Part shown: positions 51,428-62,098 of the stretch, piece by piece
Layout of the letters: each line of letters opens with the position of its first letter
Position numbering within the stretch: position 1 is the first letter of the stretch
Notes under the pieces: generated by a model
Databases searched by the model: none
Seen by the model: the letters and a program-made list of their open reading frames with translations, nothing else
What the model was told of the DNA's origin: nothing
Program-made: the position numbers and the translations under genes
Source of the DNA: Acidipropionibacterium timonense
GTDB taxonomy: Bacteria > Actinomycetota > Actinomycetes > Propionibacteriales > Propionibacteriaceae
NCBI RefSeq assembly: GCF_900605005.1
Contig: NZ_LR027558.1
Coordinates: 2,340,964 to 2,404,963 of the forward strand
Length of the DNA stretch: 64,000 nucleotides
Direction of reading: 5' to 3'

Positions 51428-51494
51428 GCCGGCCTGGCGTGGCAGTGTGCCCGATCACCGCACATCGCCGGACGTGCGACCGATCACTCAGTAC

Positions 51495-52157
51495 TCACCG
51501 ACCGAGCGCCTGCTGGACCCCGCTCTCGGCCTTGCCGAGGGTCGGGGTCCGCCGGCTGACGACGTCCCAGATCATCTTGAGTCGGGCGCCGAACTCACGG
51601 GCCCAGCCGTACCACCAGACGCCGTCCCGGGCCTGGGTGCGATCGGGCACGCCGATGGCGTCGAGCCCGGTCATCCGGCAGGTCGCGATGGCCCGCGGCT
51701 CGTGGTAGTCCTGCGTGGCCAGGATGGCCGAGTGGACCCCGAAGATCCGACGTGCGCGCACGCACGTGTCGTAGGAGTCGAAGCCGGCGTAGTCGGCGAC
51801 GACCTTCGACGCCGGGATCCCCTTGACGTCGACGAGATAGCGCTTCATGGCGTCGGGCTCGTCGTAGTGGTCCGAACCGTTGTCACCCGAGACGAGGATG
51901 ACCTTGGTGCGGCCGGCCCGGTAGAGCTCGGCGGCGACGTCGAGCCGGCCGCGCAGGTAGGCGGACGGCGTCCCGGACGGCAGCACCTGGGCCCCGAAGA
52001 CGATTGTGACGTCCCGCGCCGGGGTGGAGTCGACGTCGTGCACCCGCCCGGCGCTCATCCCCGCCGTGAGGGCCCACGGGCCGAGCACGACGACGATGAC
52101 GACGGCGCACGACGTCACGAGGGTCCGGCGGATCCAACGGTGGGGTCGGGCGTTCAT
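51495..52157 (-). CDS. SanA/YdcF-like DUF218 membrane protein
   Basis: The protein is 220 aa. One N-terminal membrane helix (TLVTSCAVVIVVVLGPWALT) is followed by a DUF218 domain with DVTIVFGAQVLPSGTPSAYL, KVILVSGDNGSDHYDEPDAM, YAGFDSYDTCVRAR and ILATQDYHEPRAIATCRMTG, all SanA features. SanA proteins affect envelope permeability (vancomycin exclusion in E. coli); the biochemical activity is uncertain. I chose the ATG at 52157. A longer open frame to 52508 would overlap the GT25 gene. Confidence 0.87.
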   Translation of the reverse strand: MNARPHRWIRRTLVTSCAVVIVVVLGPWALTAGMSAGRVHDVDSTPARDVTIVFGAQVLPSGTPSAYLRGRLDVAAELYRAGRTKVILVSGDNGSDHYDEPDAMKRYLVDVKGIPASKVVADYAGFDSYDTCVRARRIFGVHSAILATQDYHEPRAIATCRMTGLDAIGVPDRTQARDGVWWYGWAREFGARLKMIWDVVSRRTPTLGKAESGVQQALGR

Positions 52158-52185
52158 ACCGACAGCGTATGCGCTCGGAGGGGCG

Positions 52186-53015
52186 TCAACCCACAAGGGA
52201 CCGGACGTGCTCGACCGTAGCTGAGGCACCGCCCTTGAATCGTCTCCACCGTCGGTTCCAAGCCGGCCGACCCCAGCTCCTCGCCGAGTACCCGGCGGGT
52301 GCGCCCCCGCGTGAGGCTCCGGGGTCAAGCTCGGACTGACCGTCCCACCCAGAAACCGTCGGGCGGAGCCAGTGGATCTCAACTCCCGCAGCCTGATGCC
52401 AAGTAGCGAAATCGTCGGCGAGCCAACTCGCCACATGGATGCGCGCGAATTGGGCAACGTCTCTCGCGGCTCCACGGTTGACGAGATACAGAGTTGTTCC
52501 CCACACACTGCCGTGATACGGACCCACTCGATACAGGCCCCTACCCCTCACCCAAGCGACTGGAGACGAAAGGAACGATGCCTGCGCAGCATCCTTGCTT
52601 CTTGCCCAAACGTTGGGATTCCTCCAATCCTCGTCGGATGATCCAAGGAGGATCAGACCCGCTCTAGTCGCATGGGACGCTCCCGAGATAACCTGACCCG
52701 CGTACGGCGGGAACACGACATCATCCTCAGCAACCAGCATGAGGTCATCATCGCGACCGACCTCCGCACCGAAACTCGCCATGAGGTCCGCGTGCGACAG
52801 GGTGCATCCGATCTCACCACCCAACGGGGCCCGACCGTATCGACGCTGGAACGCCTGAACGTCGAAGCGGTCCTGCCCGGCGCCGGTGCGGCCGTCGAAG
52901 GCGTCCCAGACCTCGAAACCGGCGGCATAGGGCTGCGAGAAGAACGTCTCGCGGCGCGGTGATCCCTCGAGCGAAATCACCGCACGCCGCACGATGCGGT
53001 CGCGATGCTCGTGCC

Positions 53016-53019
<4 letters not shown>
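52186..53019 (-). CDS. Glycosyltransferase family 25-like protein
   Basis: The protein is 277 aa. GT25 marks: [16 protein letters not shown] at the N-terminus, [15 protein letters not shown], and the D-x-D-like [18 protein letters not shown]25 enzymes add galactose or related sugars to LPS or capsule in Gram-negatives; in actinobacteria they probably decorate surface glycans. The start overlaps the pgi stop (ATGA), so it is translated with glucose-6-phosphate isomerase, linking sugar phosphate supply with glycan assembly. The C-terminal ~60 residues are basic and poorly conserved in appearance. Confidence 0.8.
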
Positions 53020-54698
<1,679 letters not shown>

Positions 54699-54921
54699 GA
54701 GGCCCAGCCTAGTCTCGCGGGCCGGTCTGGCCGGACGAGCCGCGTGCTGCGCCCGGGCGCCGTGGCGTGGCCGAGGGGAGGCCGGGGTGCGCGACCAGAC
54801 ATGTCAGGAATTCACCCTGAGCGAGGATTTCGTCCCCTCAGGGGGAACATCTGCGCGTGTGGGGTGATTTCCCGACACCGCCCGACGTCTACGATGGCCC
54901 GGCGAGGACAGGAGGTGGCCG

Positions 54922-55923
54922 ATGGGCAGAGTGCGCTCGTGGACGACGATGCTCCTGCTCGCCGTGTTCACCCTTGTCGGAGCCCTGTCGCCGATCCCCA
55001 CCGCGGACGCGACCCCGCCGACCGGCAAGCTCACCCTCGCCGCCACCCTCGACTCCAAGCGCGTCGTCCACGCCACCGGACGGCTCACCACCCAGGTGGG
55101 GTACGCCGTCGTCGGCGGACGGATCAGCGTCGGCCTCGACGGGCAGGACGTCACCGTCACGACGACGAATTCCGGCGGCGCGTGGTCGGTGACCTTCACC
55201 CTCCCCGTCGACATCAGCGCCGGCGCCCACACGGTCTCCGCCCGCTTCGACGGGAACGACGCGGTCGGCCGGTCCGCCGCCAGCACGACCGTCGTCCTCA
55301 CCGGGACCCCGGCGACCCGCATGACCGCACGGATCTCGTCGTCGACCGCCCGCCCGGGTGAGGTGCTGCGGCTCCAGGGCACCGTGACCCTGGCCGACCG
55401 CACCCCGGTCTCGGGGGCCGAGATCGACTCGTCGGGATCGTTCTCCCACACCGTCGACCAGACGACCGTCACCGCAGCCGACGGCTCGTTCACCGCGCTC
55501 CTGCAGGTACCGCCCGATCAGCCGGGCGGCCCGATCACCGTCCGCGTGGCATTCGCCGGGGACGGGCGCTTCACCGGGTCCTCGCAGATCTTCAAGGTCA
55601 CCGTGACGGCCCCGAGCCCGACCCCGACACCGACCGTCACGACCACCCCGACGCCCACCGCGTCACCGACCCCTGAGAGCCCCGACGGGGACGGCCGCGA
55701 GAGCACCCCGACGCCGATCCCCGTGGTCTCCTCGACCCCGCTCACACCGCCGGGGTTCGTCGCCTCGTTGGGCGGTCATCGGGCGCTCGTCGTCGTCGCC
55801 GGGATCGTCGGCGGACTGCTCGCCCTGGCGGCCGTGGGCGGAGGCGTCGCCCGGATCGGGCGACGACGCGCAGGCCATGACGACGAGGGGCCCGCGGACG
55901 GCAACTCGTTCTTCGATGACTGA
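54922..55923 (+). CDS. Secreted, membrane-anchored protein with Ig-like domains
   Basis: The protein is 333 aa. Signal peptide (TTMLLLAVFTLVGALSPIPT, cut near ADA). Two Ig-like beta domains follow (FDGNDAVGRSAASTTVVL ends the first; GRFTGSSQIFKVTV ends the second), resembling Ig_3/bacterial surface repeats. Then comes a Pro/Thr-rich stalk (PTPTPTVTTTPTPTASPTP), one membrane helix (ALVVVAGIVGGLLALAAVGG) and a short charged tail. It is probably displayed on the cell surface. GGAGGTGGCCG precedes the ATG. Role unknown; adhesion is a reasonable guess. Confidence 0.8.
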   Translation: MGRVRSWTTMLLLAVFTLVGALSPIPTADATPPTGKLTLAATLDSKRVVHATGRLTTQVGYAVVGGRISVGLDGQDVTVTTTNSGGAWSVTFTLPVDISAGAHTVSARFDGNDAVGRSAASTTVVLTGTPATRMTARISSSTARPGEVLRLQGTVTLADRTPVSGAEIDSSGSFSHTVDQTTVTAADGSFTALLQVPPDQPGGPITVRVAFAGDGRFTGSSQIFKVTVTAPSPTPTPTVTTTPTPTASPTPESPDGDGRESTPTPIPVVSSTPLTPPGFVASLGGHRALVVVAGIVGGLLALAAVGGGVARIGRRRAGHDDEGPADGNSFFDD

Positions 55924-55945
55924 GGCCGCCGCGCCCGTCGACGCC

Positions 55946-55999
55946 GTCGTCAGATCCTTACGCGTCGACGTCGTCGTCAGGTCCCTACGCGTCGACGTC
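55946..55999. repeat. 27-bp tandem duplication at the end of the aldolase-like gene
   Basis: 55946-55972 and 55973-55999 are 27-bp copies (GTCGTCAGGTCCCTACGCGT then CGACGTC) with two differences. The gene's stop lies in the second copy on the plus-strand map, and the first copy is beyond the stop, so the C-terminal codons are duplicated downstream. Confidence 0.85.
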
Positions 56000-56638
56000 G
56001 TCGACGGCCGCCCGGACGGACCGGCACCGCTCCCGCAGCGCCGGCATCGCCCCGCCCTCGGCGGCGTCCCCGACGAGGACCTCGTCGACGCACACCGCGA
56101 CCGCCCCGGCCTCGAGCCACCGTCTCAGGGAGTAGCTCCCGATCCCACCCCGCGGGATCATCCGCGCCCCGGGAGCGAGCTCGGCCAGGGTGACCCCGTA
56201 CGCCGCCGGGCCCATGTCGGCCGGAGCGACCTCGACGGCGTCGACCCCCCGGGCCCACACCGCCCGTACCTCGGTGGGGGTGAGGGCGTCGACCGCACAC
56301 GGGATCCCCGCGGCGCGCAGCGCCCCGACGACGGCGTCATCGGCCCCGGTCGCCAGGACGAAGGCGACCTTCTGCTCCACCAGCTGCGCGACGTCCTCGA
56401 CCCGCACGACGCCGTGCACCCCGAAGCAGGCCCGATGTCCGAAGACCTCGACGACCCGGCGACGCCGCTCGGCGTCGGACACCGGAAGACTGAACGCGCG
56501 GATGCGCTCCTGGACCATGACCTCCAGCGGGGCGACGAGGTCGTCGGCGGGGACGTCGGGCAGCACGCCGATGATCCGCCCGGACACCACCCGCTGCGGG
56601 AACTCGAGGCGGTTGTCGGTCGGCATCTCGCTGGTCAT
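55985..56638 (-). CDS. KDPG-aldolase-like TIM-barrel protein lacking catalytic residues
   Basis: The protein is 217 aa. The fold follows Eda (KDPG/KHG aldolase): IIGVLPDVPADDLVAPLEVM, FGVHGVVRVEDVAQLVEQKV, AGIPCAVDALTPTEVRAVWA and ARMIPRGGIGSYSLRRWLEA-GAVAV. The catalytic Glu (in the family I-E-V-T-L strand) is replaced in FSLPV. The Schiff-base Lys (family F-K-x-F-P-A) falls at VEVAPAD, where there is no Lys. It is therefore unlikely to be an active aldolase and may bind a sugar acid phosphate. It is divergent from the helicase gene. Confidence 0.75.
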   Translation of the reverse strand: MTSEMPTDNRLEFPQRVVSGRIIGVLPDVPADDLVAPLEVMVQERIRAFSLPVSDAERRRRVVEVFGHRACFGVHGVVRVEDVAQLVEQKVAFVLATGADDAVVGALRAAGIPCAVDALTPTEVRAVWARGVDAVEVAPADMGPAAYGVTLAELAPGARMIPRGGIGSYSLRRWLEAGAVAVCVDEVLVGDAAEGGAMPALRERCRSVRAAVDDVDA

Positions 56639-56691
56639 GGGGACATCATGCCAGTCCGATAAGTTGGAATCCCCGACGACTGGAGGACGAC

Positions 56692-59265
56692 GTGCGCCTG
56701 GCCGAAGCCCTGGACGACCTCATCGACGGCCGACCACCGGTGACCAGCGACCGCGCCGACCGACCCCGCGGCTGGGACTCCCCCGGTGCCCGACCCATCG
56801 ACCCCGACATGGTCATCGACCACGTCGAGCGGGCCGTCGCCCAGGACGGCCTGAGCCTCTACGAGCACCAGGAGGAGGCCATCTACGAGGTGCTCGCAGG
56901 CTCCCACGTCATCGTCACGACGCCGACCGGGTCGGGCAAGTCCCTCATCGCCGCCGCGGCCCAGTTCGCCTGCGTGGGTGGCGGCGGACGGACCTACTAC
57001 ACCGCCCCCATCAAGGCCCTCGTCTCCGAGAAGTTCTTCTCCCTGTGCCAGACCTTCGGAGCGGCCAACGTCGGCATGGTCACCGGTGACGCCTCGGTCA
57101 ACGCCGACGCCCCGATCATCTGCTGCACGGCCGAGATCCTCGCCAACCTCGCGCTGCGCGAGGGGCGCCACGCCGCCGTCGACCAGGTCGTCATGGACGA
57201 GTTCCACTTCATCGGCGACCCCGACCGCGGCTGGGCCTGGCAGGTGCCGCTGTCGGAGCTTCCGCAGGCGCAGATGGTCATCATGAGCGCCACCCTGGGC
57301 GACGTCAGCTGGCTCGCCGAGACCCTCACCGCGGCCACCGGGCGCCCCAGCGAGGTCATCGGCGGGGCGATCCGACCGGTCCCGCTGCTGTACGAGTGGT
57401 CGATGCAGTCCGACCACGACACCCTCGAGACCCTCGTCGAGGACCGCAAGGCGCCGGTCTACATCGTCCACCCCTCGCAGAAGCAGGCCGTCGAGCGGGC
57501 CCAGTCGCTCACCTCGATGAAGCTCGTGAGCACGGAGGAACGCCACGCCATCACCGCCGAACTGGGCGGATTCCAGTTCTCCAAGGGGTTCGGCACCACC
57601 GTCCGCAAGTTCATCACCGCCGGCATCGGGGTCCACCACGCCGGGATGCTGCCGAAGTACCGCCGTCTGGTCGAGTCCCTGGCACAGCGCGGCATGCTCA
57701 AGGTCATCTGCGGCACGGACACCCTCGGGGTCGGCATCAACGTGCCGATCCGCACCGTCATGTTCACCGCCCTGACGAAGTTCGACGGTCACCGCAACCG
57801 CGTCCTCAAGTCGCGCGAGTTCCACCAGATCGCCGGGCGTGCCGGCCGCGCCGGGTTCGACACCGTCGGCTACGTCGTCGCCCAGGCCCCCGAGCACGTC
57901 GTCGCCAACGAGAAGGCCCTGGCCAAGGCCGGCGACGACCCCCGCAAGAGGCGCAAGGTGCAGCGTCACAAACCACCTGAGGGGTACGTCGACTACACCG
58001 AGGAGACCTTCACCAGGCTCATCGAGTCGACCCCCGAGACCCTGCACGCCCGGATGCGGGTCACCGACGCCATGATCCTCAACCTCCTCCAACGCGACGA
58101 GGACACCGTCGCAGCCGTCAGGCACGTCATCGACGCCGCCACCTCGAACCCCGCCGAACGCCGCCGGCTGTACCGCCGCGGCGTCCAGATCGGGATGGGG
58201 CTGCTGCGCTCGCAGGTCATCCACCGGCTGCCCGAGCCGACCCCCGGCGGCCGTCGGTACGCCATGAACGACGAACTCCAGGACGACTTCGCTCTCAACC
58301 AGCCGCTGTCGGGGTTCGCCGCCGAGGCCATCTCCACCCTCGACCCGGCCTCCCCCACCCACACCCTCGACGTCGTCAGCGTCATCGAGGCCACCCTCGA
58401 CAACCCCATGACGGTGCTCCTTGCCCAGCAGCACGCGGCCCGCGGCGAGCGGATCGCCGCCCTCAAGGCCGAGGGCTACGACTACGAGGAGCGGATGGAG
58501 GCCGTCGAGGAGGTCGAGTGGCCCCAGCCCCTGGCCGAGCACCTCGAGGCCCTCTTCGCCCTTTTCGCCCCGACCCACCCCTGGGTCGGCCCCGATGCCC
58601 TGGCCCCCAAGTCGATCGTCCGCGACATGTATGAACGAGCCATGACCTTCGGCGAGTTCTGCGCCTTCTACAAGGTGCAACGCTCGGAGGGTCTGGTGCT
58701 GCGCTACCTCACCGACGCCTACCGGGCGCTGCGCCAGACGGTGCCGGAGGCCGAGCGCACCGAGGAGCTCGAGGACCTCGTCGCCTGGCTCGGGCAGGTC
58801 GTCCGGTCGACCGACTCCTCGCTCATCGACGAGTGGGAGGCCCTCACCCACCCGGTCGAGGAGGAGGAGCAGGTGCGTCCGGCGCGCACCTTCACCTCGG
58901 ACGAGCGGGCCTTCCGGGTCGCCGTGCGCAATGCGATGTTCCGCAAGGTCATCCTCGCGGCCGACGACGACTTCGAGGCCCTGGCCTCGCTCGAACCCAC
59001 CGGGTCGGCCATGACCGCCGACGTCTGGGAGGACGCCCTGGGCGACTACTGGGACGAGTTCGACGATCTCGACGACGGGCCGGACGCCCGTTCCCCTGCC
59101 CTCTTCCTCATCGAGAAGCAGCGGCGGCTGTGGACGGTGCGCCAGATCATCGACGACCCCGAGGGCAACCACGACTGGTCGATCCTGGCCACCGTCGACC
59201 TCGACGAGTGCGACGAGGCGCAGGACCTCGTGCTGCGGACCAGAGCGTTCGCGCGGATGGACTGA
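56692..59265 (+). CDS. DEAD/DEAH-box RNA helicase with DUF3516 C-terminus
   Basis: The protein is 857 aa. Helicase motifs: Walker A TTPTGSGKSLIAA (~residue 80), DEFHFIGDPDRGWAWQVPL (DExH box), MSATLGD (motif III), HHAGMLPKYRRLVE, GTDTLGVGINVPIRTVMFTA (motif V) and QIAGRAGRAGFD (motif VI). The C-terminal 400 residues are DUF3516, which with this helicase core forms an actinobacterial Ski2/Mtr4-like family of probable RNA helicases. The start is GTG 56692, with TGGAGGACGAC upstream. No partner genes in view. Confidence 0.92.
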   Translation: MRLAEALDDLIDGRPPVTSDRADRPRGWDSPGARPIDPDMVIDHVERAVAQDGLSLYEHQEEAIYEVLAGSHVIVTTPTGSGKSLIAAAAQFACVGGGGRTYYTAPIKALVSEKFFSLCQTFGAANVGMVTGDASVNADAPIICCTAEILANLALREGRHAAVDQVVMDEFHFIGDPDRGWAWQVPLSELPQAQMVIMSATLGDVSWLAETLTAATGRPSEVIGGAIRPVPLLYEWSMQSDHDTLETLVEDRKAPVYIVHPSQKQAVERAQSLTSMKLVSTEERHAITAELGGFQFSKGFGTTVRKFITAGIGVHHAGMLPKYRRLVESLAQRGMLKVICGTDTLGVGINVPIRTVMFTALTKFDGHRNRVLKSREFHQIAGRAGRAGFDTVGYVVAQAPEHVVANEKALAKAGDDPRKRRKVQRHKPPEGYVDYTEETFTRLIESTPETLHARMRVTDAMILNLLQRDEDTVAAVRHVIDAATSNPAERRRLYRRGVQIGMGLLRSQVIHRLPEPTPGGRRYAMNDELQDDFALNQPLSGFAAEAISTLDPASPTHTLDVVSVIEATLDNPMTVLLAQQHAARGERIAALKAEGYDYEERMEAVEEVEWPQPLAEHLEALFALFAPTHPWVGPDALAPKSIVRDMYERAMTFGEFCAFYKVQRSEGLVLRYLTDAYRALRQTVPEAERTEELEDLVAWLGQVVRSTDSSLIDEWEALTHPVEEEEQVRPARTFTSDERAFRVAVRNAMFRKVILAADDDFEALASLEPTGSAMTADVWEDALGDYWDEFDDLDDGPDARSPALFLIEKQRRLWTVRQIIDDPEGNHDWSILATVDLDECDEAQDLVLRTRAFARMD

Positions 59266-59295
59266 GCCGCCGGGCGGCGTCGCTCCCGGGAACGT

Positions 59296-59374
59296 GGGTG
59301 GAGATTCGACGCCGAACGCCGTTCCGGGACGCGGAACCACCCGTTTCAGGGCTTCCGGCGTCGGATGTCCACCC
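59296..59374. repeat. Long imperfect palindrome, family 1 copy B
   Basis: 79 bp, ends GGGTGGAGATTCGACGCC and GGCGTCGGATGTCCACCC (two mismatches over 18 bp). It matches the element at 31242-31319 at both ends. It lies between the helicase and PEBP genes. Confidence 0.75.
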
Positions 59375-59420
59375 GTGCGGGCAGGATGGAGGGGTCAGGC
59401 ACCGCTGCGAGGGGAGAACC

Positions 59421-59876
59421 ATGGAACTCAGCTCGTCCATCGAGGGGACGTCGATCCCCCTGGTCCACGCCCATCCGGGAGCCGGCGGCGACAACGTCCT
59501 GCCGGCCCTCACCTGGACCCCCGGACCCGAGGGCACGAGGTCGTACGCCCTCACCTGCTACGACCCGGACGCCCCCACCGGCTCGGGATTCTGGCACTGG
59601 ATCGCCGTCGACATCCCCGCCGACGTCACCTCCATCCCCGAGGGTGGACCCCTGCCGGCCCAGGCCCGGGAGTTCGTCAATGACTACCAAGAGCACGGCT
59701 ACGGCGGCCCCAACCCGCCAGCCGGCCCGGCGCATCGGTACGTCTTCACCGTGCACGCCATGCCGGTGGCCCACCTCGAGGTGCCCGACGACGCCGCCCA
59801 CGTCCAGGTGCGCTTCGTCATCCACACGACCCGCCTCGACCACGCGAGCGTCACCGGGACCTTCCAGCAGCCCTGA
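59421..59876 (+). CDS. YbhB/YbcL family Raf-kinase-inhibitor-like (PEBP) protein
   Basis: The protein is 151 aa. PEBP ligand-site motifs: CYDPDAPTGSGFWHWIAVDI (the D-P-D-A-P loop and W-H pair) and YGGPNPPAGPAHRYVFTVHA (G-P-x-P-P-x-G-x-H). Bacterial members bind phosphoryl groups; function is mostly unknown. Cytoplasmic: no signal. The start at 59421 has GGGGAGAACC just before it. The cutinase-family gene follows 53 bp later. Confidence 0.9.
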   Translation: MELSSSIEGTSIPLVHAHPGAGGDNVLPALTWTPGPEGTRSYALTCYDPDAPTGSGFWHWIAVDIPADVTSIPEGGPLPAQAREFVNDYQEHGYGGPNPPAGPAHRYVFTVHAMPVAHLEVPDDAAHVQVRFVIHTTRLDHASVTGTFQQP

Positions 59877-59929
59877 GCCAGGCTGTGGTCCCACACTCCG
59901 ACCCTGGGCCGACCTGATTCACTGGGGTC

Positions 59930-61033
59930 GTGAGACAGCGCTGGATGACGACCCTGCTGGCCCTCTGGCTCGTCGTGACGGTCGTGCTGCCCGCTCCCCG
60001 GGCGGCCGCCGCCACGGCGTGGTCGGGCCAGCCCGTGTCGTCGTCGCAGGCGTCGTCCCAGGCCTGCGCCTCCCTCCTGTTCGTCGGGGTGCGGGGCTCG
60101 GGTGAGGACGCGCCCTACGGCTCGACCGTCACCCGGGTACGGGACGCCCTGGCCTCCCGCTGGTCCGGGAAGGGGACAGTCCGTCAGGTGTGGCTGGACT
60201 ACCCGGCTGCCGACCCGCACACCCTGGCCAACACCTCGCTCAGCTCCCTGCTGCTCGACTCGACCATGCCCGCGACGGAGTACTTCGACTCCGCCCGGAC
60301 CGGGGCCACCCGGCTCGCGACGCTCCTTCGGGCCGAGAGACGACGCTGCCCGAACCAGTCGGTGCTGCTCGCCGGGTACTCCCAGGGGGCGCAGGCGATC
60401 ACCGAGGCCCTTGCGAACGTCGACACCTCGCGGCTCGTCGGGGCGATCCTCCTGGGCAATCCCGACCACCACCCGTCCCAGAACGTCCAGGAACTCGACG
60501 GCACTGCCAGCCTGTCGAGCATCGGGATGTCGGCCCTGCTGCAGTACCTGCGCGGCCAGGCGAAGAAGGCCGGCAGCTCCCGCGAGACCCAGGTCAAGGC
60601 GCTCATCCAGACGACGGTGGACCTCACCCAGGGATCCTTCGACCTGGCGGCGATGCGCACCGACATGGCCGCCGCCCATGCCGAGATCCCCGCCGCGGCC
60701 CAACCTGCGACCTACTCCATCTGCCTGGCCGACGACATCGTCTGCGACGCCGCACCGTCCATCGAGGCCATCCTCACGCTGCAGACAACCTGGCAGAAGG
60801 CCATCGACGCCGGGCGGACGGTCCACAAGCGCTACACCTCGGCGACGATGTCGCGGACCATCGACGCCGTCGCCGCACGGATGAATGCGGCCGCTGCGGA
60901 GTCCCCCAGCCCCTCACCGACCCCGGTGGCGGTCCCGACCCGATCGACGTGGGGCCGCTGGCAGTTCGTGGCGATCGGTGTCGCGCTCGTCGTCGGGATC
61001 GGCGGCGGTGTCCTCGTGGCGCGACGGCGCTGA
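59930..61033 (+). CDS. Cutinase-family serine esterase, secreted with C-terminal anchor
   Basis: The protein is 367 aa. Signal peptide (MTTLLALWLVVTVVLPAPRA), then an alpha/beta hydrolase of the cutinase family: SLLFVGVRGSGEDAPYGSTV, VLLAGYSQGAQAITEALANV (nucleophile Ser in G-Y-S-Q-G) and a C-terminal catalytic Asp/His region (ICLADDIVCDAA; TVHKRY). A Ser/Pro linker and one terminal helix (FVAIGVALVVGIGGGVLVAR) anchor it. It probably hydrolyses lipids or polyesters outside the cell. The start is a GTG, supported by the signal peptide. It is convergent with the next gene, one base away. Confidence 0.87.
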   Translation: MRQRWMTTLLALWLVVTVVLPAPRAAAATAWSGQPVSSSQASSQACASLLFVGVRGSGEDAPYGSTVTRVRDALASRWSGKGTVRQVWLDYPAADPHTLANTSLSSLLLDSTMPATEYFDSARTGATRLATLLRAERRRCPNQSVLLAGYSQGAQAITEALANVDTSRLVGAILLGNPDHHPSQNVQELDGTASLSSIGMSALLQYLRGQAKKAGSSRETQVKALIQTTVDLTQGSFDLAAMRTDMAAAHAEIPAAAQPATYSICLADDIVCDAAPSIEAILTLQTTWQKAIDAGRTVHKRYTSATMSRTIDAVAARMNAAAAESPSPSPTPVAVPTRSTWGRWQFVAIGVALVVGIGGGVLVARRR

Positions 61034-61034
61034 C

Positions 61035-61733
61035 TCAGATCTCGACGAGCCACGCACCGGTGGCCAGGGCGACGCCGGCGTCGACGAGGACGAGCACCCC
61101 CAGGGCCGCGATGAGCACGGACAGACCGGTGCGAATGCGGGCGCCGTGACGGGTCTGCAGGTCGGTGACGAGCCGGGAGACCCACAGATGCCCGCCGACG
61201 AGGTCGAGGATGGCCAGGACGACGAGGAGGCTGTGACTGCACAGCACCCAGATGGCCGCCTCGAGCGGGGCCAGACGTCGGTGATGGCGTAGTTGCGAGG
61301 CGTGCACGAGCATCGCCCAGAAGGCGGGGTCGGCCAGCGAGGAGAGCCCGACGACAAGACCGGACACGGCGAGGGCCGCCGCGGAGGCCGACCGGGGACG
61401 GTGGGACGACCCCTCGTCGAGCTCGAGGGCGCCGCCGCGCACGAATCGGACGACCGCCCACGCCACCAGGGCGACGCCGACGGCCAGGGCGATGACGATC
61501 CACACCTCGTGCGGGACGGGGTGGTGGCGCAGGTGGAGGCGGTGGGCCACCGCGCCGGCCCCCAGCACTCCGAGGAGCCCCAGGATCAGCGAGGTGCCGA
61601 TGGAGACGAGGGTGAGCACCGCCACTCCCGAACGCCGCACGCCGAGGCCGAGAGCGCCGATGAGCACGACCGATCCGAGGGGGTCGAACCCGGCGATGCC
61701 GAGGGCGATGGCCGTGGCGAGGAAGGACAGCAC
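61035..61733 (-). CDS. Polytopic membrane protein, GAP/LysE-like
   Basis: The protein is 232 aa with six predicted helices: LATAIALGIAGFDPLGSVVL, VLTLVSIGTSLILGLLGVLG, VIALAVGVALVAWAVVRFV, AALAVSGLVVGLSSLADPAF, LCSHSLLVVLAILDLVGGHL and GLSVLIAALGVLVLVDAGVA. The layout and the D-P-x-x-S/V motif in helix 1 are like Sap/GAP family transporters of mycobacteria. The His-rich loop (HRLHLRHHPVPHE) is notable and could bind metal. Assignment is by resemblance only. Confidence 0.6.
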   Translation of the reverse strand: MLSFLATAIALGIAGFDPLGSVVLIGALGLGVRRSGVAVLTLVSIGTSLILGLLGVLGAGAVAHRLHLRHHPVPHEVWIVIALAVGVALVAWAVVRFVRGGALELDEGSSHRPRSASAAALAVSGLVVGLSSLADPAFWAMLVHASQLRHHRRLAPLEAAIWVLCSHSLLVVLAILDLVGGHLWVSRLVTDLQTRHGARIRTGLSVLIAALGVLVLVDAGVALATGAWLVEI

Positions 61734-61857
61734 CGCTCCACTGTGCCATGCCTACGTGGCGGGTATCCAGTCCGGGTCCCGCGAGGTCGGCGCGGATTTC
61801 GTGGGGCGACGGGGCCCGTGCTAGTCTCTCCGAGTTGGGTTCGTCCGCGGACCCGAT

Positions 61858-61940
61858 GCGCGAGTGGCGGAATGGCAGACGCGCTGGCTTCAGGTGCCAG
61901 TGTCCCTTGGGACGTGGAGGTTCAACTCCTCTCTCGCGCA
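61858..61940 (+). tRNA. tRNA-Leu (anticodon CAG)
   Basis: Class II tRNA, 83 nt. Acceptor GCGCGAG/CTCGCGC, anticodon stem CTGGC/GCCAG with loop TTCAGGT (anticodon CAG), a long variable arm GTGTCCCTTGGGACGT, T-arm GGAGGTTCAACTCCT, discriminator A. CCA is not encoded. Confidence 0.96.
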
Positions 61941-61947
61941 CACGGAG

Positions 61948-61990
61948 AAGTAGCCCGTGACTAGGTTAAACACCTAGTCACGGGCTACTT
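61948..61990 (+). terminator. Terminator hairpin after tRNA-Leu
   Basis: Perfect 19-bp stem: AAGTAGCCCGTGACTAGGT (61948-61966) and its complement (61972-61990), 5-nt loop TAAAC, 7 nt after the tRNA. Very stable. Confidence 0.9.
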
Positions 61991-62098
61991 GTCATTTGCG
62001 AGGAAGTCCGCACAGGGGGGCATGGATGGGCACGAGATGGGTTTCATTGGGCACGTGGTGGGCACGGACTGACCGCATCAACCGAGGAGGGGCGGAGC

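Noticed and set aside
56635..59340. 901-aa minus-strand open frame opposite the helicase gene
   Set aside because: Longest shadow in the window but made of Gly/Asp/Val/Leu runs without motifs; the plus strand has complete helicase motifs.
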